Part shown: positions 54,944 to 61,729 of the stretch, one piece after another
Position numbering within the stretch: position 1 is the first letter of the stretch
How the letters are laid out: the number at the start of each line of letters is the position of its first letter
DNA from: an uncultured Bacteroidales bacterium
Lineage (GTDB): Bacteria; Bacteroidota; Bacteroidia; Bacteroidales; UBA932
Length of the DNA stretch: 62,454 nucleotides
Direction: 5' to 3'
Assembly (NCBI GenBank): GCA_947367315.1
Contig: CANBDX010000003.1
Coordinates: forward strand, 1-62,454
Translations under genes and position numbers: made by a program
Notes under the pieces: model-generated
Databases searched by the model: none
The model's input: the letters and a program-made list of their open reading frames with translations, nothing else
Told to the model about the DNA's origin: nothing

Positions 54944-55776
54944 TCTTTATTGTAAACCCCATATCAGGAAACGGAAGGAAGAATGCAATCATAGCCCATC
55001 TGGAAAAGAACGGGCATAAGGTCGTACGTACAGAATATGCAGGGCATGCGGAAATCATTGCGCGGGAGACGGAGTCGGACATTGTCGTGGCCGTAGGTGG
55101 CGACGGTACAGTGAATGAGGTGGCAAGAGGCATTGCAGGCACCCACAAGACGCTTGGAATCATCCCTTGCGGAAGCGGTGACGGACTGGCCCTCCACCTC
55201 GGAATAAGCCGCAACTACAGGACTGCCCTCAAGACCGTTCTGGCAGGCAGAACCGTGCCTATGGATGCAGCAACAATCAACGGCAGGCCGTTCTTCTCCG
55301 TATGCGGAATCGGATTTGACGCCGTCGTTAGCGAGCGTTTTGCCAAATCAGGGAAAAGGGGCCTTCTGAGCTACATCGAGCAGGGTCTGAAGACATGGCG
55401 GGAATACGCTCCGGACAAATACATCATCAGGATAGACGGCCAGGAATGGACAAATGACGCAGCACTCATCACAGTGGGCAACTCCAACCAATGGGGCAAC
55501 GGAGCCAAGATAACCCCGCATGCAGACATCAGCGACGGATGGCTTGATGTTACAATAGTTGACATGTTCAGCGCATTGGAGATGCCGGAACTCGCACGTC
55601 TTCTGATGACAGGACACCTGGACAACTATTCCAAGGTTCACTGCTATAAAGGAAAGGACATCAGCATCAGGCGTTCTACAACAGGTCCTGCCCACGCAGA
55701 CGGCGACTGGTTCATCACCGGCGAAACAATAGACATCAGCATCAACCCTCACGCCCTCAAGGTCATTGTGCCTTAA
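54940..55776 (+). CDS. diacylglycerol kinase-like protein (YegS/DagK family)
   Basis: Length 278. Start MIFIVNPISGNGRKN is the DAGK opening; AVGGDGTVNEVARGIAG (about 51-67) binds ATP and GIIPCGSGDGLALHL (about 71-85) is the second signature; ends HADGDWFITGETIDISINPHALKV. It probably phosphorylates diacylglycerol to phosphatidic acid. Because it is translationally coupled to the phosphoethanolamine transferase, it likely recycles the diacylglycerol released by that enzyme (inference from the known EptA reaction). Confidence 0.88.
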   Translation: MIFIVNPISGNGRKNAIIAHLEKNGHKVVRTEYAGHAEIIARETESDIVVAVGGDGTVNEVARGIAGTHKTLGIIPCGSGDGLALHLGISRNYRTALKTVLAGRTVPMDAATINGRPFFSVCGIGFDAVVSERFAKSGKRGLLSYIEQGLKTWREYAPDKYIIRIDGQEWTNDAALITVGNSNQWGNGAKITPHADISDGWLDVTIVDMFSALEMPELARLLMTGHLDNYSKVHCYKGKDISIRRSTTGPAHADGDWFITGETIDISINPHALKVIVP

Positions 55777-55832
55777 TATAAGGATGTATCGTAAAAATGC
55801 ACTATCTTAGAGCACTAAATTGATAAAGCACT

Positions 55833-55877
55833 ATGGCGGATTCTAATTTCATAGACTACGTGAAGCAAAGGCCATAA
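55833..55877 (+). pseudogene. obgE: 5' remnant of obgE (GTPase ObgE)
   Basis: ATG at 55833 opens a 14-codon frame, MADSNFIDYVKQRP, then stop. The first 11 residues match the start of Bacteroidota ObgE (MA(D/E)SNF(V/I)DYVK, normally followed by IYCRSGKGG). hpt-adk-obgE is a usual order, so this fragment is where obgE should stand. The rest of the gene is absent from the window. The homology stops at the codon AAG (55863-55865). ObgE is essential in most bacteria, so an intact copy must exist elsewhere. The match is by recall, not search. Confidence 0.65.
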
Positions 55878-55896
55878 GCAAGAATTGACAAAAATA

Positions 55897-55935
55897 AAAA
55901 ACGGCAATAGAGTGCGTTCTATTGCCGTTTTTCAT
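55897..55935. terminator. intrinsic terminator, bidirectional
   Basis: AAAAACGGCAATAGA (55897-55911), loop of 6, TCTATTGCCGTTTTT (55918-55932): a 15-bp perfect stem with A and T flanks. It ends the dagK operon on the plus strand. Its layout also resembles the terminator after tRNA-Phe. Confidence 0.88.
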
Positions 55936-55938
55936 TTT

Positions 55939-55959
55939 TGGGCGGGTCTGGTAGAATCG
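55939..55959 (-). other. possible tRNA 3' end / attachment core
   Basis: On the minus strand: CGATTCTACCAGACCCGCCCA. It could be the end of a T-loop (CGATT), a T-stem strand (CTACC), an acceptor strand (AGACCCG), discriminator C and CCA, placed just before a tRNA-style terminator. The 5' rest of such a tRNA is absent, which would fit an att site left by integration at a tRNA 3' end. Speculative. Confidence 0.3.
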
Positions 55960-55988
55960 GTTATTTTCTGTATTTTTGTGTTGATTTT

Positions 55989-56007
55989 GTTACTCGTTTG
56001 TTACTCG
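55989..56007 (+). repeat. direct repeat GTTACTCG x2, 11-base period
   Basis: GTTACTCG at 55989-55996 and 56000-56007, about 150 bases before the integrase. A similar pair with the same 11-base period lies before the excisionase-like gene (59104-59122). These may be arm-type sites for the integrase. Confidence 0.5.
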
Positions 56008-56120
56008 GAATTGGGGCTATAATATGGGCTGTAGCGCATTGTAATGGGGTTTTGGTTATGATTTATTAGGTGGGTTTTGAGGGGATTTTGGAGGGTATTG
56101 CTTGTTTTGTTAGGTTTTTC

Positions 56121-56128
56121 TATATTTG
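56121..56128 (+). promoter_or_regulatory. -7 box TATATTTG for integrase
   Basis: Perfect TAnnTTTG, 24 bases before the integrase ATG at 56153. Confidence 0.5.
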
Positions 56129-56152
56129 TTGTCATATAAAATTGCGTTTTGT

Positions 56153-57334
56153 ATGAGGAAGAAAGCTGCTGAGAATGATGTTAAGGAGCCGGTTAAGATC
56201 AGGCTTAAGGAGTTGAAGAGTGGCAACAAGTCTATATACTTGGATTGCTATGTCAACGGTGTCAGGGAGTATAAGTTTCTGAATCTTTATTTGCGTCCTG
56301 AGGTGACTAGGGAGGATAAGAAGTGGAATAAGGAGCAGATGCAGTTGGCTAATGCGATCAAGGCTCAGTATATCATCGACATTCAGCATGGTGAGTTTGG
56401 TTTTAAGGATAGGAACAGGACTCGTAAACTGAATTTCATTTCTTATTGCGAGGATATGGCTGCCCAGTATGAGGCGAAAGGTCAGACTTCTTGCGCTGTG
56501 CTGATGCGTAGTGCTATTCTCAGGATGGTGAGATATAAGGGCAAGAACATTTCGTTCAATCATGTTACGAAGGAGTTCTTGATTGGATATATTGAATTTC
56601 TGAACAGTGAGACTCGTGATTTTGATAAGGATTGCAAGGATGCAGACAGAAAGCCGAAGCCGCTCAGCGAGGTTTACAAGGAGGCTTTGTTTGCTAGAAT
56701 CATGGTTGCATTGAATCAGGCGGAGAGGGATGGTATCATTATCAAGAATCCCGGAAAGGATATTGACAGGAAGTTGAAGCCGCATTCTGAGCAGAAGAGC
56801 AGATGTTTCTTGACTCTGGAGGAAGTGAAGAAGATCATCGATCTGGACTATCGTCCTAAAAACGATGTGAAGCCCGCATTTTTGTTTTGCTGCTTCAGTG
56901 GATTGAGATTTTCTGATGTCTACAAGATGAAGTGGGGCGAGATTACTATGAGTCAGGATGGCAATGTGCAGTTGGAGACTACGATGAAGAAGACTGGCAA
57001 GACGATCTGGGTTCCGCTTTCGGATAATGCATTGAGATGGTTGCCGGAGAGAGGTGATGCGTCTGATGATGAACGAGTGTTTAAGAATTTGCCGGACCAG
57101 GCCAGCAATGCAGATTCGAGGTTGAAGACTCTGATTAGCCACGCGGGAATTACTAAGCATGTAACCTTCCATGTTGCGAGACATACATTCGCTACCCTGA
57201 CTTTACAGTACGGAGCTGACCTTTATACTGTGTCGAAACTGCTAGGTCATAGTAATATCCGCACAACGCAGATTTATGCAAAGATTGTGGATGAGAGTAA
57301 GAGAAGGGCTGTGAACCTAATACCAAATCTATAA
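56153..57334 (+). CDS. tyrosine recombinase / site-specific integrase
   Basis: Length 393 from ATG 56153. N-terminal arm-binding and SAM-like core-binding domains (about 15-200), C-terminal catalytic domain: Arg in SGLRFSDVYKMKWGEI, FHVARHTFATLTLQYGADLYTVSKLLGHSNIRTTQIYAKIVD with H-x-x-R-H, the trailing His and the nucleophile Tyr. It is of the Bacteroidota ICE/IME type with N-terminal Arm-DNA-bind module. It lies next to the element's left boundary, as expected. It is richer in TTG/GAT codons than the chromosome genes, consistent with foreign origin. Confidence 0.93.
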   Translation: MRKKAAENDVKEPVKIRLKELKSGNKSIYLDCYVNGVREYKFLNLYLRPEVTREDKKWNKEQMQLANAIKAQYIIDIQHGEFGFKDRNRTRKLNFISYCEDMAAQYEAKGQTSCAVLMRSAILRMVRYKGKNISFNHVTKEFLIGYIEFLNSETRDFDKDCKDADRKPKPLSEVYKEALFARIMVALNQAERDGIIIKNPGKDIDRKLKPHSEQKSRCFLTLEEVKKIIDLDYRPKNDVKPAFLFCCFSGLRFSDVYKMKWGEITMSQDGNVQLETTMKKTGKTIWVPLSDNALRWLPERGDASDDERVFKNLPDQASNADSRLKTLISHAGITKHVTFHVARHTFATLTLQYGADLYTVSKLLGHSNIRTTQIYAKIVDESKRRAVNLIPNL

Positions 57335-57343
57335 TTACCACAG

Positions 57344-57369
57344 AAATTAAAACGAATCCGTTTTAATTT
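57344..57369. terminator. 11-bp palindrome after integrase
   Basis: AAATTAAAACG (57344-57354) and CGTTTTAATTT (57359-57369) with a 4-base loop. It could end integrase transcription or be an operator upstream of the TAC promoter. Confidence 0.5.
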
Positions 57370-57380
57370 TCACTAAAATA

Positions 57381-57412
57381 TTTGTTTATTTGTTTGTTTG
57401 TTCATACCTTTG
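57381..57412 (+). promoter_or_regulatory. promoter of the TAC cassette
   Basis: TTTG at 57381-57384, a 20-base gap, TACCTTTG at 57405-57412: a full match to the Bacteroidota consensus, 17 bases before the toxin ATG. The palindrome at 57344-57369 lies just upstream and could bind the antitoxin. Confidence 0.7.
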
Positions 57413-57429
57413 CAAACCAAATTGAAAAT

Positions 57430-57825
57430 ATGGGAGCAGATAATAAAGCGACATTAGAGGAGATCGAAGCCTTCCTAACCGAGTTTAAAGAGAAATCTAA
57501 GGTATTCGGTATAAAATATGACATTGAGAAAGAAGAGAATTTTCGAACTCTTCTTGAGTTGGAAATGCCGGGTACTAGACGCGATGAATATATATACAAC
57601 CTTAAACCAGAAGATTACTACCAAGGCCCAGGCATAAACGATTACGACCCGCAAGAGGGAATGGTCTGGATGTTCGGCATAGGAATAAAGAAACGAGGGA
57701 AAAAGAAAAAGATACCTATATATATTAAGATCTACATCACAAAAGTAAATGGTGCGCCCAACTTTTGTATATCATTCCACGAAGCCAAATTTGAGATGGT
57801 TTTCCCTTATAAACAAGAATTATGA
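57430..57825 (+). CDS. MqsR-like toxin of a TAC system
   Basis: Protein of 131 residues from ATG 57430 (upstream in-frame codons belong to the promoter). The C-terminal half reads like the RelE/MqsR fold: LKPEDYYQGPGIND (compare MqsR L-x-x-x-DFYK), a WMFGIGIKK strand, IPIYIKIYITKV and FCISFHEAKFEMVFPYK (compare MqsR VYLKI...VSFKEK). MqsR toxins are ribosome-independent mRNA interferases. Assignment rests on this visual similarity and on the gene order toxin-antitoxin-SecB-like. It overlaps the antitoxin gene by 4 bases. Confidence 0.65.
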   Translation: MGADNKATLEEIEAFLTEFKEKSKVFGIKYDIEKEENFRTLLELEMPGTRRDEYIYNLKPEDYYQGPGINDYDPQEGMVWMFGIGIKKRGKKKKIPIYIKIYITKVNGAPNFCISFHEAKFEMVFPYKQEL

Positions 57826-58406
57826 TAAGTCCATTTACAGGCGGTAACGTCACTAAAAAGTATAAGTTTGAAACTTTCACATTCAGAAATGAAAAGTTTA
57901 ATGTTAAACGCTACTACTATGTATGCAATGACACAGGCAGATCATTCTCTGATTCTGAAGTGGACGACCTGGTATTTTACGAGATTTACGACCAATATAG
58001 AAAGCGTCATAACATACCATCGCCACAAATGCTAAGAGACCTAAGAAACAAATACAACCTCTCTGCGCACACCATGTCTAAAATTGCTGGTATTGGTATT
58101 AATCAATACGGGCTATATGAAAATGGAGAAATGCCTACAATTGCTATAGGCCAGAAACTCGCTTTGCTATTTGATAAAAGCACTCTTCTAGAATGTATTG
58201 ATAAAGCTCAGCCAAAATTAGGCAAGAATTACTCAAAAGTAAGAGAGGCTGTTGAGGCATATGTAGAGCCCATCACGATATCATTAGCAAAAAAGTCATA
58301 TAAAGATTTCTTTGAAACCTTACAAACAACACTCTTTCCCAAGGAAATCAGCACAGGTAAGAAAGCTAGATGGAGTACTTATGAAACATCTTATGCAATG
58401 GCATAA
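57822..58406 (+). CDS. MqsA-like antitoxin with C-terminal extension
   Basis: Protein of 194 residues. N-terminal strand-rich domain (1-45, SPFTGGNVTKKYKFETFTFRNEKF) resembles the MqsA N-terminal domain without its zinc cysteines; then a helix-turn-helix around 70-115 (LRDLRNKYNLSAHTMSKIAGIGINQYGLYENGEMP). The last ~75 residues (PKLGKNYSKVREAVEAYVEPITISLAKKSYKDFFETLQTTLFP) go beyond an ordinary MqsA and could be the chaperone-addiction segment known from TAC antitoxins. It should repress the cassette promoter. Start overlaps the toxin stop by 4 bases. Confidence 0.68.
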   Translation: MISPFTGGNVTKKYKFETFTFRNEKFNVKRYYYVCNDTGRSFSDSEVDDLVFYEIYDQYRKRHNIPSPQMLRDLRNKYNLSAHTMSKIAGIGINQYGLYENGEMPTIAIGQKLALLFDKSTLLECIDKAQPKLGKNYSKVREAVEAYVEPITISLAKKSYKDFFETLQTTLFPKEISTGKKARWSTYETSYAMA

Positions 58407-58417
58407 ATAAAAATAAT

Positions 58418-58867
58418 ATGGAAACTAAAACAAACATTAGATACAAGATTCACTCAATAGCTGAAAATTGCTGTACCCTCAATATTGATAAAATCAACGT
58501 ATCTGACATCAACGAAGAGTCACTAAGATTCCAATATAAGATTGAAACACTGATAAAGATGTCAGAGAATATCATCTTAGTTACACCTGGCATCAGATTC
58601 ATCTTAGGCGACACAACAATTCTGGAAGTATCAGCAACCATCAGCTATGACGTCCAGACATTAGATGAAGCATTCTCGGTTGATAAAGAAAACCATAAGA
58701 TTAACATCAAAGCGGACATCTTACCATCATTTGTCGGAGCATCATATAGCACTCTTAGAGGTATTGTATATGCAAAAACAGCAGGTACCCCTCTCGCTCA
58801 ATACCCAATCCCAATGATCGAGATTCCGACACTGATGAATAAGAATGCCATCAGCGTAGAAGACTAG
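58418..58867 (+). CDS. SecB-like chaperone of the TAC system
   Basis: Protein of 149 residues, SecB-sized. Mostly beta strands (LRFQYKIETLIKMSENIILVTPGIRFILGDTTILEVSATISYDV) followed by ILPSFVGASYSTLRGIVYAKTAGTPLAQYPIPMIEIP, which matches the SecB-like end in Bacteroidota proteins (helix with the S-x-LRG motif and the PxP strand). As SecB is otherwise rarely mobile, presence directly behind a toxin-antitoxin pair is the hallmark of a TAC unit, in which the chaperone protects the antitoxin. Starts 11 bases after the antitoxin stop. Confidence 0.7.
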   Translation: METKTNIRYKIHSIAENCCTLNIDKINVSDINEESLRFQYKIETLIKMSENIILVTPGIRFILGDTTILEVSATISYDVQTLDEAFSVDKENHKINIKADILPSFVGASYSTLRGIVYAKTAGTPLAQYPIPMIEIPTLMNKNAISVED

Positions 58868-58884
58868 GTTATTCATTTTAAACT

Positions 58885-59082
58885 ATGAAACAGAAGAAAC
58901 TCAGAATTACAGAAGAAGACTTCATCCTTGCGAATCGCAGGGCCGCAAGGATGGAGGAGATTGAAAGGCATGGACATCCGGTCCAGTCAAGAAGGATGGT
59001 ACACAAGTCGAAGAAGACTTACGACAGGAACAGACTCAAGAGAGCTGTCATCAAGAGCGATGACGGCTCTTTATTTTTATAA
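58885..59082 (+). CDS. small basic protein common on Bacteroidota mobile elements
   Basis: Protein of 65 residues, basic (MKQKKLRITEEDFILANRRAARMEEIERHG, then MVHKSKKTYDRNRLKRAVIK). I recall very similar short proteins near transposons and integrative elements in Bacteroides, without known function. It starts 17 bases after the SecB-like gene; whether it belongs to the same transcript is unclear. Confidence 0.6.
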   Translation: MKQKKLRITEEDFILANRRAARMEEIERHGHPVQSRRMVHKSKKTYDRNRLKRAVIKSDDGSLFL

Positions 59083-59103
59083 GAATCCGTAAAAAATCGT
59101 CAT

Positions 59104-59122
59104 GGAGTCCAGTTGGAGTCCA
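59104..59122 (+). repeat. direct repeat GGAGTCCA x2, 11-base period
   Basis: GGAGTCCA at 59104-59111 and 59115-59122, with the same 8-base unit and 11-base period as the GTTACTCG pair near the integrase. It lies just before the excisionase-like gene. Confidence 0.5.
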
Positions 59123-59155
59123 AGATTTGGGCAGAAAAAAGCATTGATATTTGTG

Positions 59156-59190
59156 CCGTAATCCTACGAGGGGGTTACGGCTTTTCTTTT
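59156..59190 (+). terminator. intrinsic terminator
   Basis: CCGTAATCC (59156-59164) and GGTTACGG (59173-59180) form a GC-rich hairpin followed by CTTTTCTTTTTC. It ends the TAC/small-ORF transcript upstream of the excisionase-like gene. Confidence 0.75.
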
Positions 59191-59242
59191 TCTGTGCGCA
59201 CATTTAAGGAGGCCATTGTTCAACGATTAAATCTGTAAAGCA

Positions 59243-59608
59243 ATGACTTCAACAGAAACAAAGATTACTTTTGAGACACTGCCGCAGGCGGTGGAAGAGA
59301 TTAAGGTGGAGTTGACTCACCTTAAGGGAAGCGTGGAGCGTTTGTTGGAACTGAACTGCGGTACCCAGAGGGATTCATGGATGAATATTGATCAGTTGAG
59401 GGCGTATCATCCGGATCATCCTGCCAAGTCGACTATTTATGAGTGGGTGGGACAGAATAGGATTCCTGTTCACAAGGATGGCAAGAAATTGCGTTTCCTT
59501 AAGTCTGAGATTGATGAGTGGCTTTGCGGTGGTCGCAACAAGACTCAGGAGGAGATTGAGAAGGAGGCTGCAGAGTATCTTCAGAGAAGAAGAGGAGGTT
59601 TGCGATGA
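59243..59608 (+). CDS. excisionase-like helix-turn-helix protein
   Basis: Protein of 121 residues. N-terminal helical part (LPQAVEEIKVELTHLKGSVERLLEL), then a MerR/HTH-17-type winged helix: WMNIDQLRAYHPDHPAKSTIYEWVGQNRIPVHKDGKKLRFLKSEIDEWL (about 47-95), typical of Bacteroidota excisionase/helix-turn-helix proteins of CTn/IME elements. It overlaps the next gene by 4 bases and sits upstream of the replication genes. Confidence 0.82.
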   Translation: MTSTETKITFETLPQAVEEIKVELTHLKGSVERLLELNCGTQRDSWMNIDQLRAYHPDHPAKSTIYEWVGQNRIPVHKDGKKLRFLKSEIDEWLCGGRNKTQEEIEKEAAEYLQRRRGGLR

Positions 59609-59826
59609 AAGGTCCTAAGCACATTTCTGAGGTATTCATTGAGATGGCTGTCTCTAACAGCGACCCATTGGGAAGGCTTCTTCGCAGACTGCCTTTTATT
59701 CAGGCGGAGCTTCTGAAGCGGAAGATTATCAGTCTTGATGATCTCAGCGATGATGAGATTGAGAGATTGATTGAGTGGAATCAGCGTAATGGCCGTAAAG
59801 TCAGAAGAAGAAGGAGTAGAAGATGA
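59605..59826 (+). CDS. small hypothetical protein
   Basis: Protein of 73 residues between the excisionase-like gene and the ATPase gene, overlapping both by 4 bases, so it is translated in the same block. Charged and helical (GRLLRRLPFIQAELLKRKIISLDDLSDDEIERLIEWNQ) with a very basic tail (RRRRSRR). Function unknown; possibly a DNA-binding or regulatory peptide of the element. Confidence 0.6.
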   Translation: MKGPKHISEVFIEMAVSNSDPLGRLLRRLPFIQAELLKRKIISLDDLSDDEIERLIEWNQRNGRKVRRRRSRR

Positions 59827-60914
59827 TGAACGAGGAGGTTATTAACGCTATTACTTCTGAAATCGACGGGGCCTTTTCTTCGGAAAAGGCTGTCGATATC
59901 GGAATGTTGACGATCAAGAGTGCGAACCAGACTGTGGAGGATGCTTCTCATAGACCAGACCCCGAGCAGTTGTATCTGGAACTTTGGTACGAGGGCGAAG
60001 TGTGTTGTCTGTTTGCGGATTCAAACTTGGGTAAGTCAATTTTTGCGGTGCAGATGGCAGATGAGATTGCCAGGACAAGGAATGTTTTATATGTGGATTG
60101 CGAGTTGTCGGATAAGCAGTTTCAGCTGAGGTATCATAGTAGTGAGGACGGAGCAAAACACATCTTTCCAGAGGGGCTTTTCAGAGCAGAGGTGAACCCT
60201 TATGCTATCGGTGCTGACGGGTATGAGGAGGCGATTATCCATGATATTGAAGCGGCGGCACAAAAGCTTAATTGTTACATCATTATCATTGACAATCTGA
60301 CGTATTTATGCAACTCTGCTGACAAGGGTGTGGATGCTGGTGTTTTCATGATGAAGCTAATGGCTTTGAATAAGAAAAGGAACCTTTCTTTGCTGCTGAT
60401 TGCTCATACTCCTAAGAGGGATTTGTCTAGCCCGATTACTCAGAACCACTTGGCCGGAAGCAAGAAGTTGTACAACTTTTTTGACTCAGTTTTCGCTATC
60501 GGTATGAGTGCAAAAGTTAGCAGTCTGAGATACGTGAAACAGGTGAAGGTGAGAGCTGGTGCGTTCAGGTATGATGCCAATAATGTTTTGGTTTATGAGG
60601 TGGATAAGGTGAACGGATTTTTGAAGTTCAATTTCAGGGAGTTCGCTACTGAGGAGGAACATTTGAGACATCGCCAGACTATCGAGGTGAATGAGACTGA
60701 GATGAAGGTGTTGCAGCTCAATAAAGAGGGGCTGTCGCTGAGGAAGATTGCGGATGAGACCGGCATCAGTAAGTCGACTGTCGGCAACATTCTGAAGAAG
60801 CACAAGGACCAGGTGTCCAATGTCCACGCAGAGACTAAGGAAGATGGACAGTTGGACAGTGGACAGAAAGGTAAACGTTCTAATTACGAGGATGATGATC
60901 CAACACTCTTATAG
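59823..60914 (+). CDS. RepA-like AAA ATPase (DnaB/RecA fold) with C-terminal HTH
   Basis: Length 363 (a second ATG lies at the next codon). Walker A-like CLFADSNLGKSIFAVQMADE (about 62-81; GKS), VLYVDCELSDKQFQLRY, and a Walker B-like IIIIDNLTYLC (about 152-162) identify the AAA_25/RepA helicase fold. After about residue 290, LNKEGLSLRKIADETGISKSTVGNILKKHK (about 300-330) is a resolvase-type HTH. It may be the element's helicase or its initiator. It overlaps the downstream zinc-ribbon gene. Confidence 0.82.
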   Translation: MMNEEVINAITSEIDGAFSSEKAVDIGMLTIKSANQTVEDASHRPDPEQLYLELWYEGEVCCLFADSNLGKSIFAVQMADEIARTRNVLYVDCELSDKQFQLRYHSSEDGAKHIFPEGLFRAEVNPYAIGADGYEEAIIHDIEAAAQKLNCYIIIIDNLTYLCNSADKGVDAGVFMMKLMALNKKRNLSLLLIAHTPKRDLSSPITQNHLAGSKKLYNFFDSVFAIGMSAKVSSLRYVKQVKVRAGAFRYDANNVLVYEVDKVNGFLKFNFREFATEEEHLRHRQTIEVNETEMKVLQLNKEGLSLRKIADETGISKSTVGNILKKHKDQVSNVHAETKEDGQLDSGQKGKRSNYEDDDPTLL

Positions 60915-61359
60915 TTTGCAAAGGTATGCCGGGAAAGGGTCTCGGCATACTTGTCCTTCTTGTGGGGGACGGTATTGTTTCACGAGATATGTGGATGAGA
61001 ATGGTGAGTATCTTGGCGAGGAGGTAGGAAGGTGCGACCATGAGTCTTCGTGCGGTTATCATTATAAGCCGAAGGATTGGTTCAGAGATCATCCTGACAG
61101 CAAGCACGATTGGAGGGAATTGACTCCAGAGGAGAAGAAAAGATTATTTCCCGAGAAGCCGAAAAGCAAGCCTTTATGCACTATTCCTGATGAATATGTA
61201 AAGCGCTCTGTTAGGCCAAACAAGCAGAGCCATCTGATGGAATACTTGAGCAGAATTATTGACCCGCTCGTACTGGAAGGAATTATTGTGGAATACAGGA
61301 TTGGGGTGACAAAATATTCTGAGCTTGTATGTACCGAAAGGCCAGCGTGGAGTGTTTGA
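60895..61359 (+). pseudogene. primase-like zinc-ribbon protein (DUF6371-like), 3'-truncated
   Basis: N-terminal part of an element protein: zinc-ribbon-like HTCPSCGGRYCFTRY (about 15-29) and GRCDHESSCGYHYKP, then a region resembling DUF6371/primase-type proteins up to GIIVEYRIGVTK (61312). The following residues (YSELVCTERPAWSV) and stop do not continue the family, which normally goes on for several hundred residues. The gene is probably cut off at about 61312-61320 and runs into foreign sequence. ATG at 60892 or 60895, both overlapping the ATPase gene. Confidence 0.6.
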
Positions 61360-61723
61360 GTTGGGAAAGGAAACTAAGTTAACCTCGAACAACACAACGT
61401 CAAATAACAACTACGGATATAACAAGCATTGCTACGTGGATGAGAATTGGTGTACCATTGCTCTGATGACATCTGCTTACAATTCTGAGATTGATCCGTA
61501 CGATGATATCGTTGAACTGGGAGGATTCCCGACTGATGTGGACATTGAACTTCCGTTCGTGGGTGACAATGTTAATAGTCAGCAGACCTACGGCGTGGAT
61601 ATGCTTCAAGCTACAATCAAAGGTGGCATACTCACAGTAAAGAATATCGTTTTCGGATGGGGCGGAATGCCAAGAGACAACTTCCTGTATGCAGTGTGCA
61701 TTAGAGATAAATCAGTAGAGTAG
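61310..61723 (+). pseudogene. 3' fragment of a phage-like structural gene
   Basis: An open frame preceded in frame by a stop at 61307-61309 and lacking an ATG near its start. It reads LYVPKGQRGVFELGKETKLTSNNTTSNNNYGY and on to a beta-rich, acidic end (IVFGWGGMPRDNFLYAVCIRDKSVE). It resembles the C-terminal end of a phage tail or structural protein, from its low-complexity Ser/Asn segment, its composition and the lysis-type genes after it. The family was not identified. Probably truncated at its 5' end at about 61315. Confidence 0.45.
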
Positions 61724-61729
61724 TAAGTT

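Larger units (their letters stand above)
55939..61315 (+). mobile_element. integrative element (left part, probably truncated)
   Basis: From the obgE remnant/terminator onwards the sequence holds a tyrosine integrase, a TAC stress cassette, an excisionase-like HTH gene, a small ORF, a RepA-like ATPase and a primase-like gene, the usual module order of Bacteroidota integrative and mobilizable elements. Codon and base use differ from the chromosome (AT-rich around 57.4-58.9 kb). The left boundary is placed at the possible att core; the right end is not seen because the element sequence breaks off at about 61315. Confidence 0.7.

Noticed and set aside
56132..57184. 350-residue open frame on - inside the integrase gene
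   Set aside because: Antisense to a complete tyrosine recombinase; no recognisable domain.
55989..59122. CRISPR-like array
   Set aside because: Only pairs of 8-base repeats with 3-base spacers; no spacer-length units and no cas genes.
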